This document shows positions 23,711 through 35,739 of a stretch of DNA of 64,000 bases, one piece after another. The notes under the pieces are model-generated. The model had not been told where the DNA came from and did no database searches. It saw only the letters and a list, made by a program, of their open reading frames with translations. Made by a program: the position numbers and the translations under genes. Location of the stretch: contig NW_019775325.1 of NCBI RefSeq assembly GCF_001039355.2, forward strand, positions 159,020 through 223,019. The letters run 5' to 3'. Source of the DNA: Lingula anatina (taxonomy: Eukaryota > Brachiopoda > Lingulata > Lingulida > Lingulidae). The stretch's first letter is position 1; the number at the start of each line of letters is the position of its first letter.

Positions 23711-26700
23711 TTGAAGTGGTCCTGTTGGGTGACTGATAATATGAGCTATGAAAGCGGGGAGCACGTCAAGTGGCCCCTAGCATCTCCCTCTATCAGAGTC
23801 AACGGTTTGTGTGTGGAGAACTCGGAGTCGGGATTCCACGGAAAACTTCCCGGAGACTCGGCAGATCACTGGGAAACTAACGGAACCCCTCACCTCCACC
23901 CGGACAACCTCGACTCCCATCTGTCTAAAAATAACAACAACCTGGTGGAACACAAATGCTTTGAAGGACACCACTATATCTCGTTTAAAGGCCACGGATA
24001 CCTTGAAACAGTAGACGAGGATAGACTTCTCACAGAAAAATCTAATAATGACTTTTCAAGCAGTCGGAAATTTTCTGACTTTGATGCCAGCGACGGCGCG
24101 GTTAGTAACAGGAATATAGCTCGCCTCAGCAACACAAGTAGTGTGGAGACAGCTGGATCAACAGGTAGTTCGCCGTGTAATAATTCAGCAACAGATTGTG
24201 ACTTATCAGTAACAAGCGCCAACTGGGAGAAACATTTCAAAAGCACACCTAATAAGTACGGCGATTTTCATCATCTATCACCGAGATTGGTGAGGTTCAA
24301 TTCAGACGAAATGCAGAATTTTATCGGTAACAGCGGACCCCCTGCGGAGAGTCCCAGTATCACCCTGCCACCGAGGTTCAATATATTTAAAGACAAAGCC
24401 ACAGATACGGAGAAAAATGCGGTTTCAGATTATTCTGGCAATCCAGATGATTTCGTATCAAGAGGCAGGGATCTCGACACGGCTATTAAGTGGTTAAGAC
24501 ATGAAATAGTGAGTATAATCTAAAGGTATATTATGGAAATAGCAGCGCTGCATTTCCAATAAGTGTCAGAAAATCCATGTAGATTTGCTATCTTCACATA
24601 AATATTCCATATGACCTGCGTCACCGATGTCTCTTTAAATAGACGAAGTAAGTGTAACAAAGAAAGGGATGTTATCTTTAAAACACAGCGTAGATTAAAA
24701 TGTCATGCATTTCGTTATGATAAATGGTCTCTCGTTGATCTTGAACAAAGGCGTCACAGGTAAATCCATGAAAAGGGAGGAGGAGGGGAGACAAATAAAG
24801 ATGGGGATATTTTTGCATGTTTGGAAATTATCCCACTTAATTAGTCGTGTTAGAATACTCGCTGCCTGACAGTAGCACCCACCGGTCTAACTCTAATCGA
24901 GTAGAAAAACATTTTGGCGAACTATATCCTCCTAGGGGCCAGCTACTTGGCACATTTCCACAGATTTTCACGCTGCCTGTCTTTCTATATAAGTGAAAGT
25001 GTTGCTACAAGCCATCTTTCCTTTATCATCACACAGTGATTCCAGGAGATTATTTAAAAATGCCTTTAAGTCCGATATGGCTTTTATTGCTTGGCTAAAA
25101 AAAAAAAAAAAAAAAAAAAGAAACGCTTTACACATCTCCTTGCCAAGCTGCAGGCGACTGATGTATTTTAACAGCCAGTGATATTTGTGTAACAGACGCG
25201 ATGTGTAACCACAGTATTCCGCCCGATAAGATTTTAAATTTGGCAACTGATGCCTAGTTTAAATCAATGCCGTGTCTTATTCACCGTAGAGATTTCCCCA
25301 CAAAGATGCTAATATGAGGAATAGGAAAACTTTTTCTCAAATCAACATCGTAGGCCCTACATACGGGTATTTCAAAAGGCTGTCGTCAATCCTGAATTAT
25401 TCTTTCAGGATTATAATATATGTTTTATATCTTAATGAAAAACATTTATCGGGCAAGGACTGCTTTTATCTCGAAAGCATAACGATTCAGATAAGAGAAC
25501 TAAATACAAGTATTTGATGTATTACGATTCTATGGAGAACTTGGCAGCTTTAAATGATTCACGGTCCTTCAGAGATCACAGGTTATTTTTCATTCGGAGA
25601 TAGCATTTTATTCCATTTGATTAGCAGTCGAAACACAAATGTCTGTATTCAAAATCTTTGTAATTTAGTGCTGTATGTTCTTGATAAGAGCGAAATAAGA
25701 TAAGTGGGAATATAATGGGATACCAAAAAATGCATTCTTTTCAGAGCGCTGCTAGTATGATATGACAAGTCGTGCGTTTTGTGTTGCAAATTCCTCAATG
25801 TTGTTAAAGAGTAATCAAATCTACCTCAACATAAATGACACGTTCAATCTAACCTAACACTCACCTGTTCCTCTTAACCGTTAGAGATTTTTTATATTCA
25901 GGGAGAGAATGAGTCTTTGAAATTAGAACGAAAGGCAGTGCTCTAAAATACAAACAGTATTGGGTTGCAAGGTATATTGAAAGTCAGGTGAAGTAAAGTG
26001 AAAACGCTCCGTCACCGCGTTACGCATAACCTCACATTAGATGACTTGTTAAGTGTAAAGAAATGCTAGATATGGGGGAATTCATAATAAGGTTTATGAT
26101 AAAACTCTCAAAGTCCCGATAAGACGAATTTGACTTTATACAAAATTCTTTCATCTCTACCTTCAAGGGGCGATTAATGATGACAGGGTTGTTGACACTG
26201 TGACAGAAGGCGAGGTTGTCTCCTCCCACTACAGCACGAACGTTTGTCCCTCTTGACTAACACGTGTCACATACATCCGGGGGCAGAGAGAGAGAGAGTA
26301 TTTCAATCTCTTATTTTAACATCAAAATCGTTCCCACACCTTAATGAAATGGGATTAGCGATGTGTAAAAACATGCGATTTGGTTATAGCCAGTCTGAGA
26401 AGATCGTTAATCACTCGTTTATGTCGGGCATCGTTTTATGTGTATTTTCTTTTCATTTCGAAAAAAAACGCGTATTCGTTATGATTAACACATAGTAATC
26501 TGCTTAACTTGAAAGGAATCCATAAATTGTTATAGTTGCAAATGTTGACCGTCTTGTTTTCTTCTGATAAATGCTAATAACATTTTACTCTCAACTTTCA
26601 AAATGGGTGAAATGTCTTCCTCTGACAAAGAGAATAATATACAATTTCCCCTTTGATCGTGAAATACCGCTACTTAATTCTAGAACCTTCACGTTGTCGT

Positions 26701-29700
26701 ATTTTGCTAGGGCACGATGTCGCTTACATGGTTAACATTGCTGCCTTGCAAACAAACGGACTCTTGACATCGCCGTAACCCTCAAAAAGAATCTAATTTA
26801 CTCAGGGTAAAAAATCCATATTTGCTCGCTTGAAGGCGTTTAAATAGAAAGTTCACCTCTTAAGAATAATCAGAATGGTTTTGAACCCACAAAAATATCC
26901 ATTTACCAATTACTGTAGAAGTGGCACACTGCATAAACAAGGATCCGTTGTGAAATTCAAGTACTCATTATACCTAAATCAGATAATTTATAGCAGAATT
27001 AAAAATATCTTAAAACTCTACTTTAACGGGTGTCGTAGTCCGCTTTCCTTCTGCGTGACCCGCTCTCTATAATAAACAAGTATTAAGCAATACAGGACAA
27101 GTTCTCCACAAAAGAAATTACTTTAATTTGGTTAACTTTTCATTCTTGACTTAATCAGCTCGGACATCTCTATTGGTGTGCAGTGGCAGATACATATTGC
27201 GCAGTGTAGCGATGATGCTGTGAAATTAATCTATGACTTCTTTGGCCAAAGATCAGCCCCAGGAATTCATCAACGACGCAGTAGAACACAGAAACCACCT
27301 ACCCTCTGTCCACAGGGTCTGCTTATAAAATCACGTATTATAAAATGTATTATATAATTATTGTATACTTAAATTTTGTATACTATTTTAGACATGCGGC
27401 AAGGTGACATGCGGGTTTATTTAGTCGCCTTTAGGGGTCGTAATCAAAGTGGTTGCATTGGTTTTTTAAAATAAAATATAGTTCTACTAAGATAAAAGAA
27501 TATGCTTAGAATAACTTTTCATCTACATATTTCAGAGGAGTTACAATGGTCTATTTTTTTTAAAACGATAATATTATTCTTTAATGGCGCATTACATAAG
27601 AATCCGTATACGCCTGACACGTTGATTTAAAAAAGAAAATATTGAACGAACATTCAAACGGAAACGTCGCCGTGATATAACTTATAGTTTTAAAACACTG
27701 GTGATGTACATTCTTGTTGAAAACATTAGTTTTCGTTAAAATTTCAAAAAGTAAAATGTCTGACTTTGTCACCTTTCCTAGTGTATAGGCAGTAAAAAAA
27801 TCTTGTTCTTTGTACCGTCTACAACAAGTGCAACATGCAGGTGATTTTGGACAATTCATTGCAAGTCTTCAGTGTGTACATCTTCAAAAAAATATGAATC
27901 GCTTTGATTGTCAGACTTTCCTAAAAAGTAATTCTCTTTCTTTCTTGGGTATGCTGAAGGTACTATTATCCAATTTTTATACAGATATTCATTTTTTAAA
28001 CATGAAATCGAATTTTCCGCGTGATTGCTTCTATAATAATAATAATAACTGGGGCGGCTCCCAACGAGGAGATATCAATAGATAGAGCATGTTTGGTGCA
28101 GAAAATGTCTTTCGTCTTAACAATGCACTACCATTGCGGTCGCAGTTGTTATGTTGTTTCCAAACAATTCCATTCGTCTGCTCACCTTGTAAACACGATG
28201 TTGGGGTCATCTTCTTCAGAAATCGCTCAGGTGCTGAATGTCTGTGTGTGCGCACCTGTGTGGAGCAATTTCATGCTTACCTCTAAAAGCATCGTTCAGT
28301 CTGAGATAACATTGTCTACTGAACTTAATGAAAGCAGAACAGCACACTGATCGACGCTCGGGTGGTCTCTTACTTTCATCTTCCTTTTCATTATCAGTGG
28401 CATGCGCTCTTTTTGCTTGATGTTCTTGTGTTTTGATGATGGACCAGGAGTATGCGTTTCATTTGCCATTATTTTCACAGCATTTGATGCTTTGTCGTGC
28501 AGTAGATCGAAAAAAACATTCGGTGGCTGTGGCCGCTTAGCTTTGTGATGGCATGGAGAGGTGACGGCCGACATATTAAAGGGTGTGATATCAGTAAGGT
28601 ATGGTTTCCACATTATGGAAATGTAAATAAACTTGCCTGAAAGCAAGTTAAGTTAGCGGATAAAGCCGAATACAATAGACATTTTGAGCAGCCTACATAA
28701 ATAGATTGCACTTATCCACCCCTGGTGGAAGTGGAACAATGGTTCCAGACCACAGGTGCTTGGGCAGTCAAGTCACGATTGGGTCCACGATGGAGAGCGC
28801 TTATTTTGCCATCAATAACATATACCCAAGTTAATAAGCGGTCAGCAAATATGAATGGCCATCCTTCTGCGTTATTTCAAATCAACAAGTCGTTAGCATT
28901 TAATAAGAGAAAACCTTTTATAAATTGTTCGTGCAAAAGTGCCCTCTACCTGGCCACGAGTGATCGCGCACAAGGAAAAGGCTTTTTGAACTTTGTCAAT
29001 CACTCCCGCATCGCCTCGGGTGACGTTTGGTTTAGTGTATTGCCCCAGGGAATTATATATAATCCCCTAATTGCCAAAAGCTATATGTTACTCTGGGGGG
29101 AATATTATCCAATATGCACTTTCCACTATACACTTTCTGCCGCTGAAAACTGTCCCATGCATTACATAGATGTAACATTTCACCACAGCCATAGACTTGC
29201 TTGCATATGAAGTATAACTTCAGAAGTACAACCTGAGTTTTATAAATCTCTCCAGAAGCTGTGGATTATATTTACGGGGAGTATCAGAGACCAAGTTATT
29301 CCCCTATCTTTTCGACTATCAACTGGTGTGTAACCTGATATGACACGCAAGGCAAAAATGCTGACCACAAACTTGAACAAGTAGGAAAGTGGAGATTAGG
29401 GCCTATTTTCATACCACGATGTGGTTAGAGATTAGTTCATTTTGATAATAGGAATCAAAAATTAAACGAAAATTGAAACATTACCAACCCTGAACACAAA
29501 AGATTAAAACCATGCGAATAGATAACGCATTTTCTTATTTTATATTTGAAATAATGTTCACATTTCATATTGAATGTAATGTAGGCCTATACCTTAGGTG
29601 TTTTTGATCATTTTGAAAACATATCTTTGGTTTTCAATTTCAGTGGCAAATGCGGAGGCAGGACTACCACCTGAAAAGACAATTTCTCGACCTTATTTCC

Positions 29701-29946
29701 ACAATACACCATCTACGAGAAACCTCCCATGGAATGTACTGCAGCTCGGGATCAGATCTTTCCAGTTTAAATGGCAGCACGGCGTCTCTGGATGAGAACA
29801 GGCTGTCCTCGTCCCTAAGCAGTGCCAGTGCATATCTGAGATCACAAGAGGCCGATTACTTGACAGAATTTCGAGCTAGGACAGTTTCTTTCAATATACC
29901 AAGAACGAGGTTTTCTGTGAGACCGAAAAGTAAAGAATATGTTTGA
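23711..29946 (+). CDS. FAM167-like protein
   Basis: Two coding exons: 23711-24508 and 29644-29946, giving 366 codons including the stop. The first 250 residues are Ser, Asn, His and Asp-rich and look disordered. The family core spans the splice site: GRDLDTAIKWLRHEI at the end of exon 1 and WQMRRQDYHLKRQFLDL at the start of exon 2. This aligns without gaps to the FAM167A/B core (DEAIAWLRKEL followed by an MR-QD helix), with a probable coiled coil continuing for about 20 residues. Donor GTGAGT and acceptor TTTCAATTTCAG are both good and phase 0. The biochemical role of FAM167 proteins is poorly known; FAM167A has been linked to B-cell disease loci in humans. The N-terminal region is longer than in the vertebrate proteins. 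A second ATG at 23741 could also be used. Confidence 0.82.
24509..29643 (+). other. Large intron of the FAM167-like gene
   Basis: 5.1 kb. Contains a poly-A tract (about 25099-25119), an AG run (26287-26299), and open frames at 28296-28646 (-) and 28725-29210 (+) for which I see no family features. Confidence 0.6.
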
Positions 29947-32158
29947 ATGCGCAAGCAACGTGGAGTCGTGTGAAGACCGAAACAAATCATTCCCAATTTG
30001 AACAATACGAAAATGCGTTTTATCAAACGCCATTAGTAGCCTGTAAAATTACCCAGATCAGATTATCAGAAGGTATTTTATTCTAAACACACTGGCAGGC
30101 TTAAGAAAGGTTAATTTTTTTAAAGGAATCCGTTTTCTTTGAATTTTTCAATATATTATTTTGTAAACCGCGTGTTTCAACGATGGGCATCTAGTTTGGT
30201 TGCTGAAATTGGCTGCATGACAATTGTCCGAGGGTTCATTGGTCAGAATGTTCACTATAGAACCTTCGAACCAATGAACCCTTTTAATAAAAAAAACAGA
30301 TGAAAATGTTTCATTTTTCGAACTTATGAGACGCATCCTCTGAAATTATGTTTTTTTCTAAGTCTGCATTGAGCAATAAGAGCAAACTTATTATTTTTCA
30401 CACTTTTTTCTTTTGTCGAAACATATTTTCCCAAAGGTGCCTGTCTGGAACATAGTACACTGGGAACACTTGCGTATTGGATACCAGTCTTGTAGATAAA
30501 TGTGCTTTTTATAATAATGTAAAAAGCGGCTACGCTCACGTATGAAAAGGAAAAAGCAAGCAAAGGAAGAATGTAATTGGAAGTGAAGTGGTTAAGATAT
30601 ATACGTCAAGGCGGTTGAAGTAAACACTATTCAAACATGTAAAATATTGCAGAACCTTCAAAAGTGATTATGATTTCAACCAGTCTTCTCTTCATGATTA
30701 CAATGTACGTGGTCGACGTGGAAAAACAAGCTGGTTAAGGATCTCTAGAGCCGCTGTTGTAAAGTCTGCTTCAGTGGAACTTGTTATTATTATTGTTGTT
30801 GATTTAAATTAATCCCATTTTGTTTAAAATGAAGGGTGATGAAATCACCAAAAGGGGCGAATGCTACTGGTTTCTCGAGATGTAATCTCATTCTTTCCAC
30901 AGACTAGAATTTATGTACTGCGGCAACGTGTCAAATGATTTACATTACCTTTATTATACATTACCTTTATTATACAAACGTGAACTGGTATATATTACCA
31001 TATTTGATGATTTTCACTTTGTTTTATCGTACATTAAATACCACATTGAAACATTCATGACTGTGTGTTGTACCGGTATATGTTACAATGACGTCAGCCG
31101 CAGACTGTCACTGGCATGGACGATGGCGGTTCTGACGTCAATTACGTACTCGTTTTTAGGAGTCAACATCTTTGGTGACAAGAATATCTACGGCTAGAAT
31201 GATAAGTACGGACTTATGAAGTATATAAGTATGAAAATATGGAAAATCTGCTACGTCACGATGGTTCGCATGATGATACTGTCTCAGATGTTGCTATCTT
31301 CCCAATTTTATTTGTCTCGTCCATATCAGAGACATATTTATAACTTCTGTCATATGGAGTTACCGCACCTGTCATTTCTCTGCAAACAAATATAGCCAAG
31401 GATGGGACCATATGTAAAAATGCTGTAAAGGACATCGAAAGTTGGCAAAACCCATGTTTTGGTGACTCGTAATCAGTGGTTATTTATATGGCACCGGGGG
31501 ACGTCCAACTTTGCCAGAAGCAACGCCAGCAGAAGTCGTAAAGTCGATTGCGGTAGTTGCGACAGACAAGTGAGCCAAGCCAAACACCTGTTTCTGTACC
31601 TTCCGATACCTTTTTTTTTTTTACCAACCATGACGCAATCAAGTTTTTTTCTTTTAACATCAAATACCATGGGTCAAGAGAAATTCCCTGAGATGAAAGC
31701 CTCACTTGCTGGTTTTGAGATATTTCAACTAACAAAAATTTGAAACATTGCCATTTTAATAATAATAATAATATCATTATTATTAAACGGTAGATGTACA
31801 GATTTGTGTGGTTTTATTTAACATCAAATGGGGAAGTAATGTCCCAGTTTAAGGGTTTTTTTTTTCTTTATAAAAGGGGCATTTCAGTTGAGAGGCATCG
31901 GTTTTGGTCTTATTTAATGACATCGTATCGTTGGTAGTAAAACAAAACCACCTGCCTACTTCCTTCACACCTTACTTCATAATTTGGAATAAAACTAAAT
32001 CAAAATCCACTAAATCCATCAAATTTTGAGCATTTTCTTTTTATTTCCACCATGTGGCTTAAATTGTATTTTGCTAAAAATGTTTATCAATATAATTTAA
32101 TATATTTGAGACAGTTTCACTGATCAACAGTGAGTATCAACACCACACTGATGTGTCC
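29947..32158. other. 3' flank of the FAM167-like gene and intergenic DNA
   Basis: No recognised coding exon. Two perfect cAMP-response-type sites TGACGTCA stand at 31089-31096 and 31133-31140. A short AAT tract at about 31760-31785 is partly palindromic. Confidence 0.5.
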
Positions 32159-32164
32159 TTTATT
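32159..32164 (-). terminator. Poly(A) signal of the cysteine-rich secreted protein gene
   Basis: AATAAA on the minus strand, 103 bases beyond the stop codon at 32267-32269. Confidence 0.55.
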
Positions 32165-32266
32165 TGAGCTGACATTAAGGTAACTGGAAGTCATTAATAT
32201 GGCTTGGTGTCCAACACCACCAGAATGGCAGTTCTTTCATCTTTTGTCTCCAATACTGGTCTGTTG

Positions 32267-32465
32267 CTACCTCGTCTTCATTTTTTTAATGACACAACCT
32301 TTGAAGGAGTTGTACCTCACATCAATTTCTCCTTCTTCTAACTGAAAATGGAAGAATATCAAATTAAAAATAACTAATCCCACATATGCGCTAGTTTTAA
32401 ATACTTAGAGGTAAAAGGATATAATCGACCTGAGCAAGCTGGTGCAGACAATGTGACTGAGCAAA

Positions 32466-32514
<49 letters not shown>

Positions 32515-33307
32515 ACTTCTCATATAAATAAGCAATCATTGTCATGTAATAATATACACACCTCATCATGAGCATAGAGTTCCTCAAAGCACTCAGAAGA
32601 CACACACTTGCGGATACACATTAGATACTGAGGTCCAGTGAAGCCTCCACAATCAGCCTCTTTTTCACATCTGTTTAGCTCCTGTTTCAGCTTTCTCTGA
32701 AAAACAAATATTTATGATACTGGTAAACTGTGCTTTACATATAACTTAAACAAAATGAACCTACTACAAGTTCGATCCCTACATTTTGTAGTTTAGCATT
32801 TTGCAACTTCAGCACATCACAAGTAGAATTAAGGATTTCTAATACAAGGCTGCGTAACATGTAAGGCCAAAAACTGAGGCAACTGTTGATGTATCGTTAC
32901 ACTACAGGAACATGTGTACTGTACATGTATTACCTGTATGGTGAATTTACTAAGACTGCTGGGTACACATGAAACCTTAGGGACAGAAGTTAAATATACC
33001 AGATTACTAGGCCTTTACTGTTACAAAAATCCATAGTATGTTAACGCTCCTAATTGTGTTCGCGCGTTTGTGCCCCTTTCAGGACCACTGTACTAGTTAC
33101 TGGTAAACTGTTAACGTTACTAGTGTAAACATTGCTGAAAACGTTAAGATGTCTACGTATTTCGGATACATCACAACTCACATCTCCTCTCTTCTTCTTA
33201 AAAGAATACTTAGGATATGTGTAGATTTTCCCATCAACCCAAACGGTTCCAAAATCAGAGCATATCAGAAAAAATATACAGACGAATGCAAGCAACCTCC
33301 AGTCCAT
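32267..33307 (-). CDS. Small secreted cysteine-containing protein, conserved but unnamed
   Basis: Three coding exons on the minus strand: 33307-33182, 32696-32562, 32341-32267 (TAG), all phase 0, total 111 residues. Residues 1-25 are a signal peptide (MDWRLLAFVCIFFLICSDFG region). A basic stretch KYSFKKKRGD follows, then the cysteine-bearing core with LNRCEKEADCGGFTGPQYLM, CIRKCVSSECFEELY, and the C-terminal LEEGEIDVRYNSFKGC. The three exons join cleanly and keep one frame through good splice sites (GTGAGT, GTGTGT; two CAG acceptors), which strongly supports a real gene. The core looks like a small secreted or ER-lumenal family conserved across eukaryotes, but I cannot name it with certainty. 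An upstream in-frame ATG at 33376 would bury the signal peptide and is less likely. Confidence 0.78.
32467..32510. repeat. CA microsatellite in an intron
   Basis: About 22 CA units in the second intron of the minus-strand secreted protein gene, 50 bases downstream of the GTGTGT donor. Confidence 0.95.
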
Positions 33308-35024
33308 CGAAATTACTAACACAAAGCTATATTTCACATTTGAAGCCGCTGTTGCGACTTTCATGTGCCTTTCCAAAATGTGCAGTTATATGATGTGTAA
33401 ACAATTTACAATCAAACTGTTGAATTACGCATTTAATAGATTTTTCATGTTCTTTAAAGGAATTAGAAAATTACATTATTATCATTATATTGGTGCAAGT
33501 AACCTTATAAAACGTGAGTAAGGCTGTTGAAAGGTGAGTTGGGTGCAACTTAGTGCTTCCACCTGGCGGGACAATTTATCATTACAGATATCCCAGTATA
33601 GATAACGGGATTAAATCATCTCCGCTACCCGACCGTATAAAGGCCAAAGATCACCTGCAAAAATTGTTTTCATGGGTAAATTAAAGAAAAATGTATTGTT
33701 ATTTGCGTCTCTTTTCAACTAAAAAACAAAATTTCAATCATATAAATAATTTTTTCTATTTGGCTTACTGGTGTTTCATCTTAAATCTTGAAAAAATTTC
33801 ATTTATCACTCTTTCCATCACTCAAACAAGGAAAAGGGTCAAAGGTGGTAATACATTATGATGATTGATTCGCGTGTCAGCGAGCCCCCAGTCTAGCAGA
33901 ATGAGCCAAGTGACCTACTTTAATTAAATCAGTCAGAACTACCAGGCGACAGTAGCAGTGTTGTTCTCAAGATCTTAGAGGTAAGAAGGTTACGAAGAAC
34001 TTTTAAAACGTATTCTGTTGCACGAAGATACATTTCCATAACTTACAACAGACGGTAGGTAAATATTCGAGCTTGAAAAAAGAGACGACAAAGGATTTTC
34101 ATCCTCGTCAAATGAGCCGACAGAGTTGAAATTTTGGACTCTGGCAAAGTGGCTTTCCCACGATTTCTAAAACGGCTTGCGGTGCAATTTATATTACCGA
34201 ATTTCAAAGTTAAACAAATGCCCTGGAAAAAGAGTGTACATGATAGGCCTACATGTACATCAGGACAACGTTTCTTTATTGTGTGCACAACTGGTAAATT
34301 TATCCTTTATAANTGCAATTTATATTACCGAATTTCAAAGTTAAACAAATGCCCTGGAAAAAGAGTGTACATGATAGGCCTACATCAGGACAACGTTTCT
34401 TTATTGTGTGCACAACTGGGAAATTTATCCTTTATCATATAAGTCACAAAATTAACAGCATTCTTGATGAAAAAAATTATGGGACTCCAAATTTATAATT
34501 TTCAAACTAGAATCAATTCCCAGACCGCCAGAACGCATTTTGCTGTATTGGCTTGTGGTTCAATTAAAATGACCACGGATTACCTAAAGTTTTTGCTATT
34601 CAGGTCTTTTATTGCAGACGTTGTGGTCGTACCACGCGTTCTAACTGCCTCACTGAAACGTGAGATGCACGCACAGGGGGATTACGCGATGCCCACATGT
34701 TTTGTTTGGCAGTAAAAGTCTTATAATGAACATTTTGGAGTTTTTGAAAGTATTTTAAGCATTTACGACAGACGTTAACGTAAGTACGAACAATGCATTG
34801 CAAGTATTTAGATAAATTTACTGACTTCAGAATTGAAGTAGTAGGCCTACAGCCTATTTTCTTGTGAACCTAACCTAACTGTGAAAACTGCGCTAGGCAT
34901 TAAAACATATAATAGCCTTAAAATTCCCTGGTGTCACTTGCTGTTAATATGTTAAATGCAATGTGGCAATTTAATCGACTAGCTGGAAAGTTTAGGAACT
35001 TTGACGATATAGCAACAGGTGCTC
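33308..35024. other. Head-to-head intergenic region with a short duplicated join
   Basis: Lies between the 5' ends of the cysteine-rich (-) and histidine-rich (+) protein genes. No exon seen. Contains the 130-bp duplication around the N at 34313. Confidence 0.55.
34183..34434 (+). repeat. 130-bp direct duplication around N at 34313
   Basis: 34183-34312 and 34314-34434 match nearly base for base, from TGCAATTTATATTACCG to AAATTTATCCTTTAT. The N is exactly between them. The second copy lacks a small ACATGT insertion. This is the expected picture of two overlapping contig ends that were not merged. Confidence 0.92.
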
Positions 35025-35032
35025 TATAAAAA
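35025..35032 (+). promoter_or_regulatory. TATA box of the histidine-rich protein gene
   Basis: GCTCTATAAAAACGGCG, about 190 bases before the ATG at 35218. Transcription would start near 35055. A TTTTTTCAGTTCAG string at 35187-35199 could instead be a splice acceptor, in which case the promoter lies further upstream. Confidence 0.5.
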
Positions 35033-35217
35033 CGGCGTGCATTTCACATAACATGTGTTGCATTTATTTTCTCCGCTCGGCCTACGCCTTATCACCGCCG
35101 GTAATGTAGAAACAGTTGTAGCCCAATCAAGTCAGATTCGTTTGTTAACATATCAAAATTAAAATAAAGTTGTCATGAGTTCATATTTTTTCAGTTCAGG
35201 TGAACAGGGTACTGCCG

Positions 35218-35739
35218 ATGAAAATGCGGGGTCTGTCCAGCAGCCACGTTCTCCTGGTAGTACTAATCTTTACTGTGGCGTCTGCTTCACATCATCATAA
35301 GACACATCACCATAAGCACGACAAACATCACTTGAAAGAGTCTCATCATCATAATCATAACAGCAAAAATCCCATCAAATTTGACGTTACACCCCGTGAC
35401 TCAACCCCAGATACAGATAAAACATCAAAGTTTCACAAATATGAGCAAGAGGTGGCGTTGAAGGAGAGAGAGTTCCTGCGCAAATGGCAAGAGTCACGCA
35501 ATGAGTTAAAACGGAAAGAAACGCTGGAGAAACTTCAGCGAATTCTTCACAAAAATAAAAGGCCGCACACTGCCATGGACGATTTTAAACTCCTACTTGA
35601 AACGATTGAAAATGAAAGAGAAGGCAAGATTAATTTCGGGGATGCCGAGCGTCGTCTGCACCACGACCACGCCCAAGATGGCGGACAACAAACCCCTCCA
35701 AAGCACCACGGGAAGCACCACAAACACAGATCTATTTAA
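35218..35739 (+). CDS. Secreted histidine-rich protein
   Basis: Single coding exon, 173 residues. Starts MKMRGLSSSHVLLVVLIF, a signal peptide probably cleaved after TVASA. Immediately afterwards comes a histidine cluster (HHHKTHHHKHDKHH, then SHHHNHN), a charged helical middle (KEREFLRKWQESRNELKRKE, probable amphipathic or coiled-coil helix of about 80 residues) and a second His/Lys cluster at the C-terminus (KHHGKHHKHRSI). No cysteines in the mature part. Histidine clusters at both ends suggest binding of zinc, copper or other divalent metals in a secreted setting (haemolymph, mucus, shell or byssus), but this is inference. The family is unknown to me. The frame has a second out-of-frame shadow. 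A poly(A) signal is at 36283. The ATG at 35224 is a possible alternative start. Confidence 0.72.
   Translation: MKMRGLSSSHVLLVVLIFTVASASHHHKTHHHKHDKHHLKESHHHNHNSKNPIKFDVTPRDSTPDTDKTSKFHKYEQEVALKEREFLRKWQESRNELKRKETLEKLQRILHKNKRPHTAMDDFKLLLETIENEREGKINFGDAERRLHHDHAQDGGQQTPPKHHGKHHKHRSI

Noticed and set aside
28296-28646. 116-codon minus-strand open frame in the same intron
   Set aside because: No recognisable family; cannot be told from chance without expression data.
28725-29210. 161-codon plus-strand open frame in the FAM167-like intron
   Set aside because: No signal, domain or composition typical of a protein; surrounded by AT-rich intron. Could be a decayed repeat but is not supportable as a gene.
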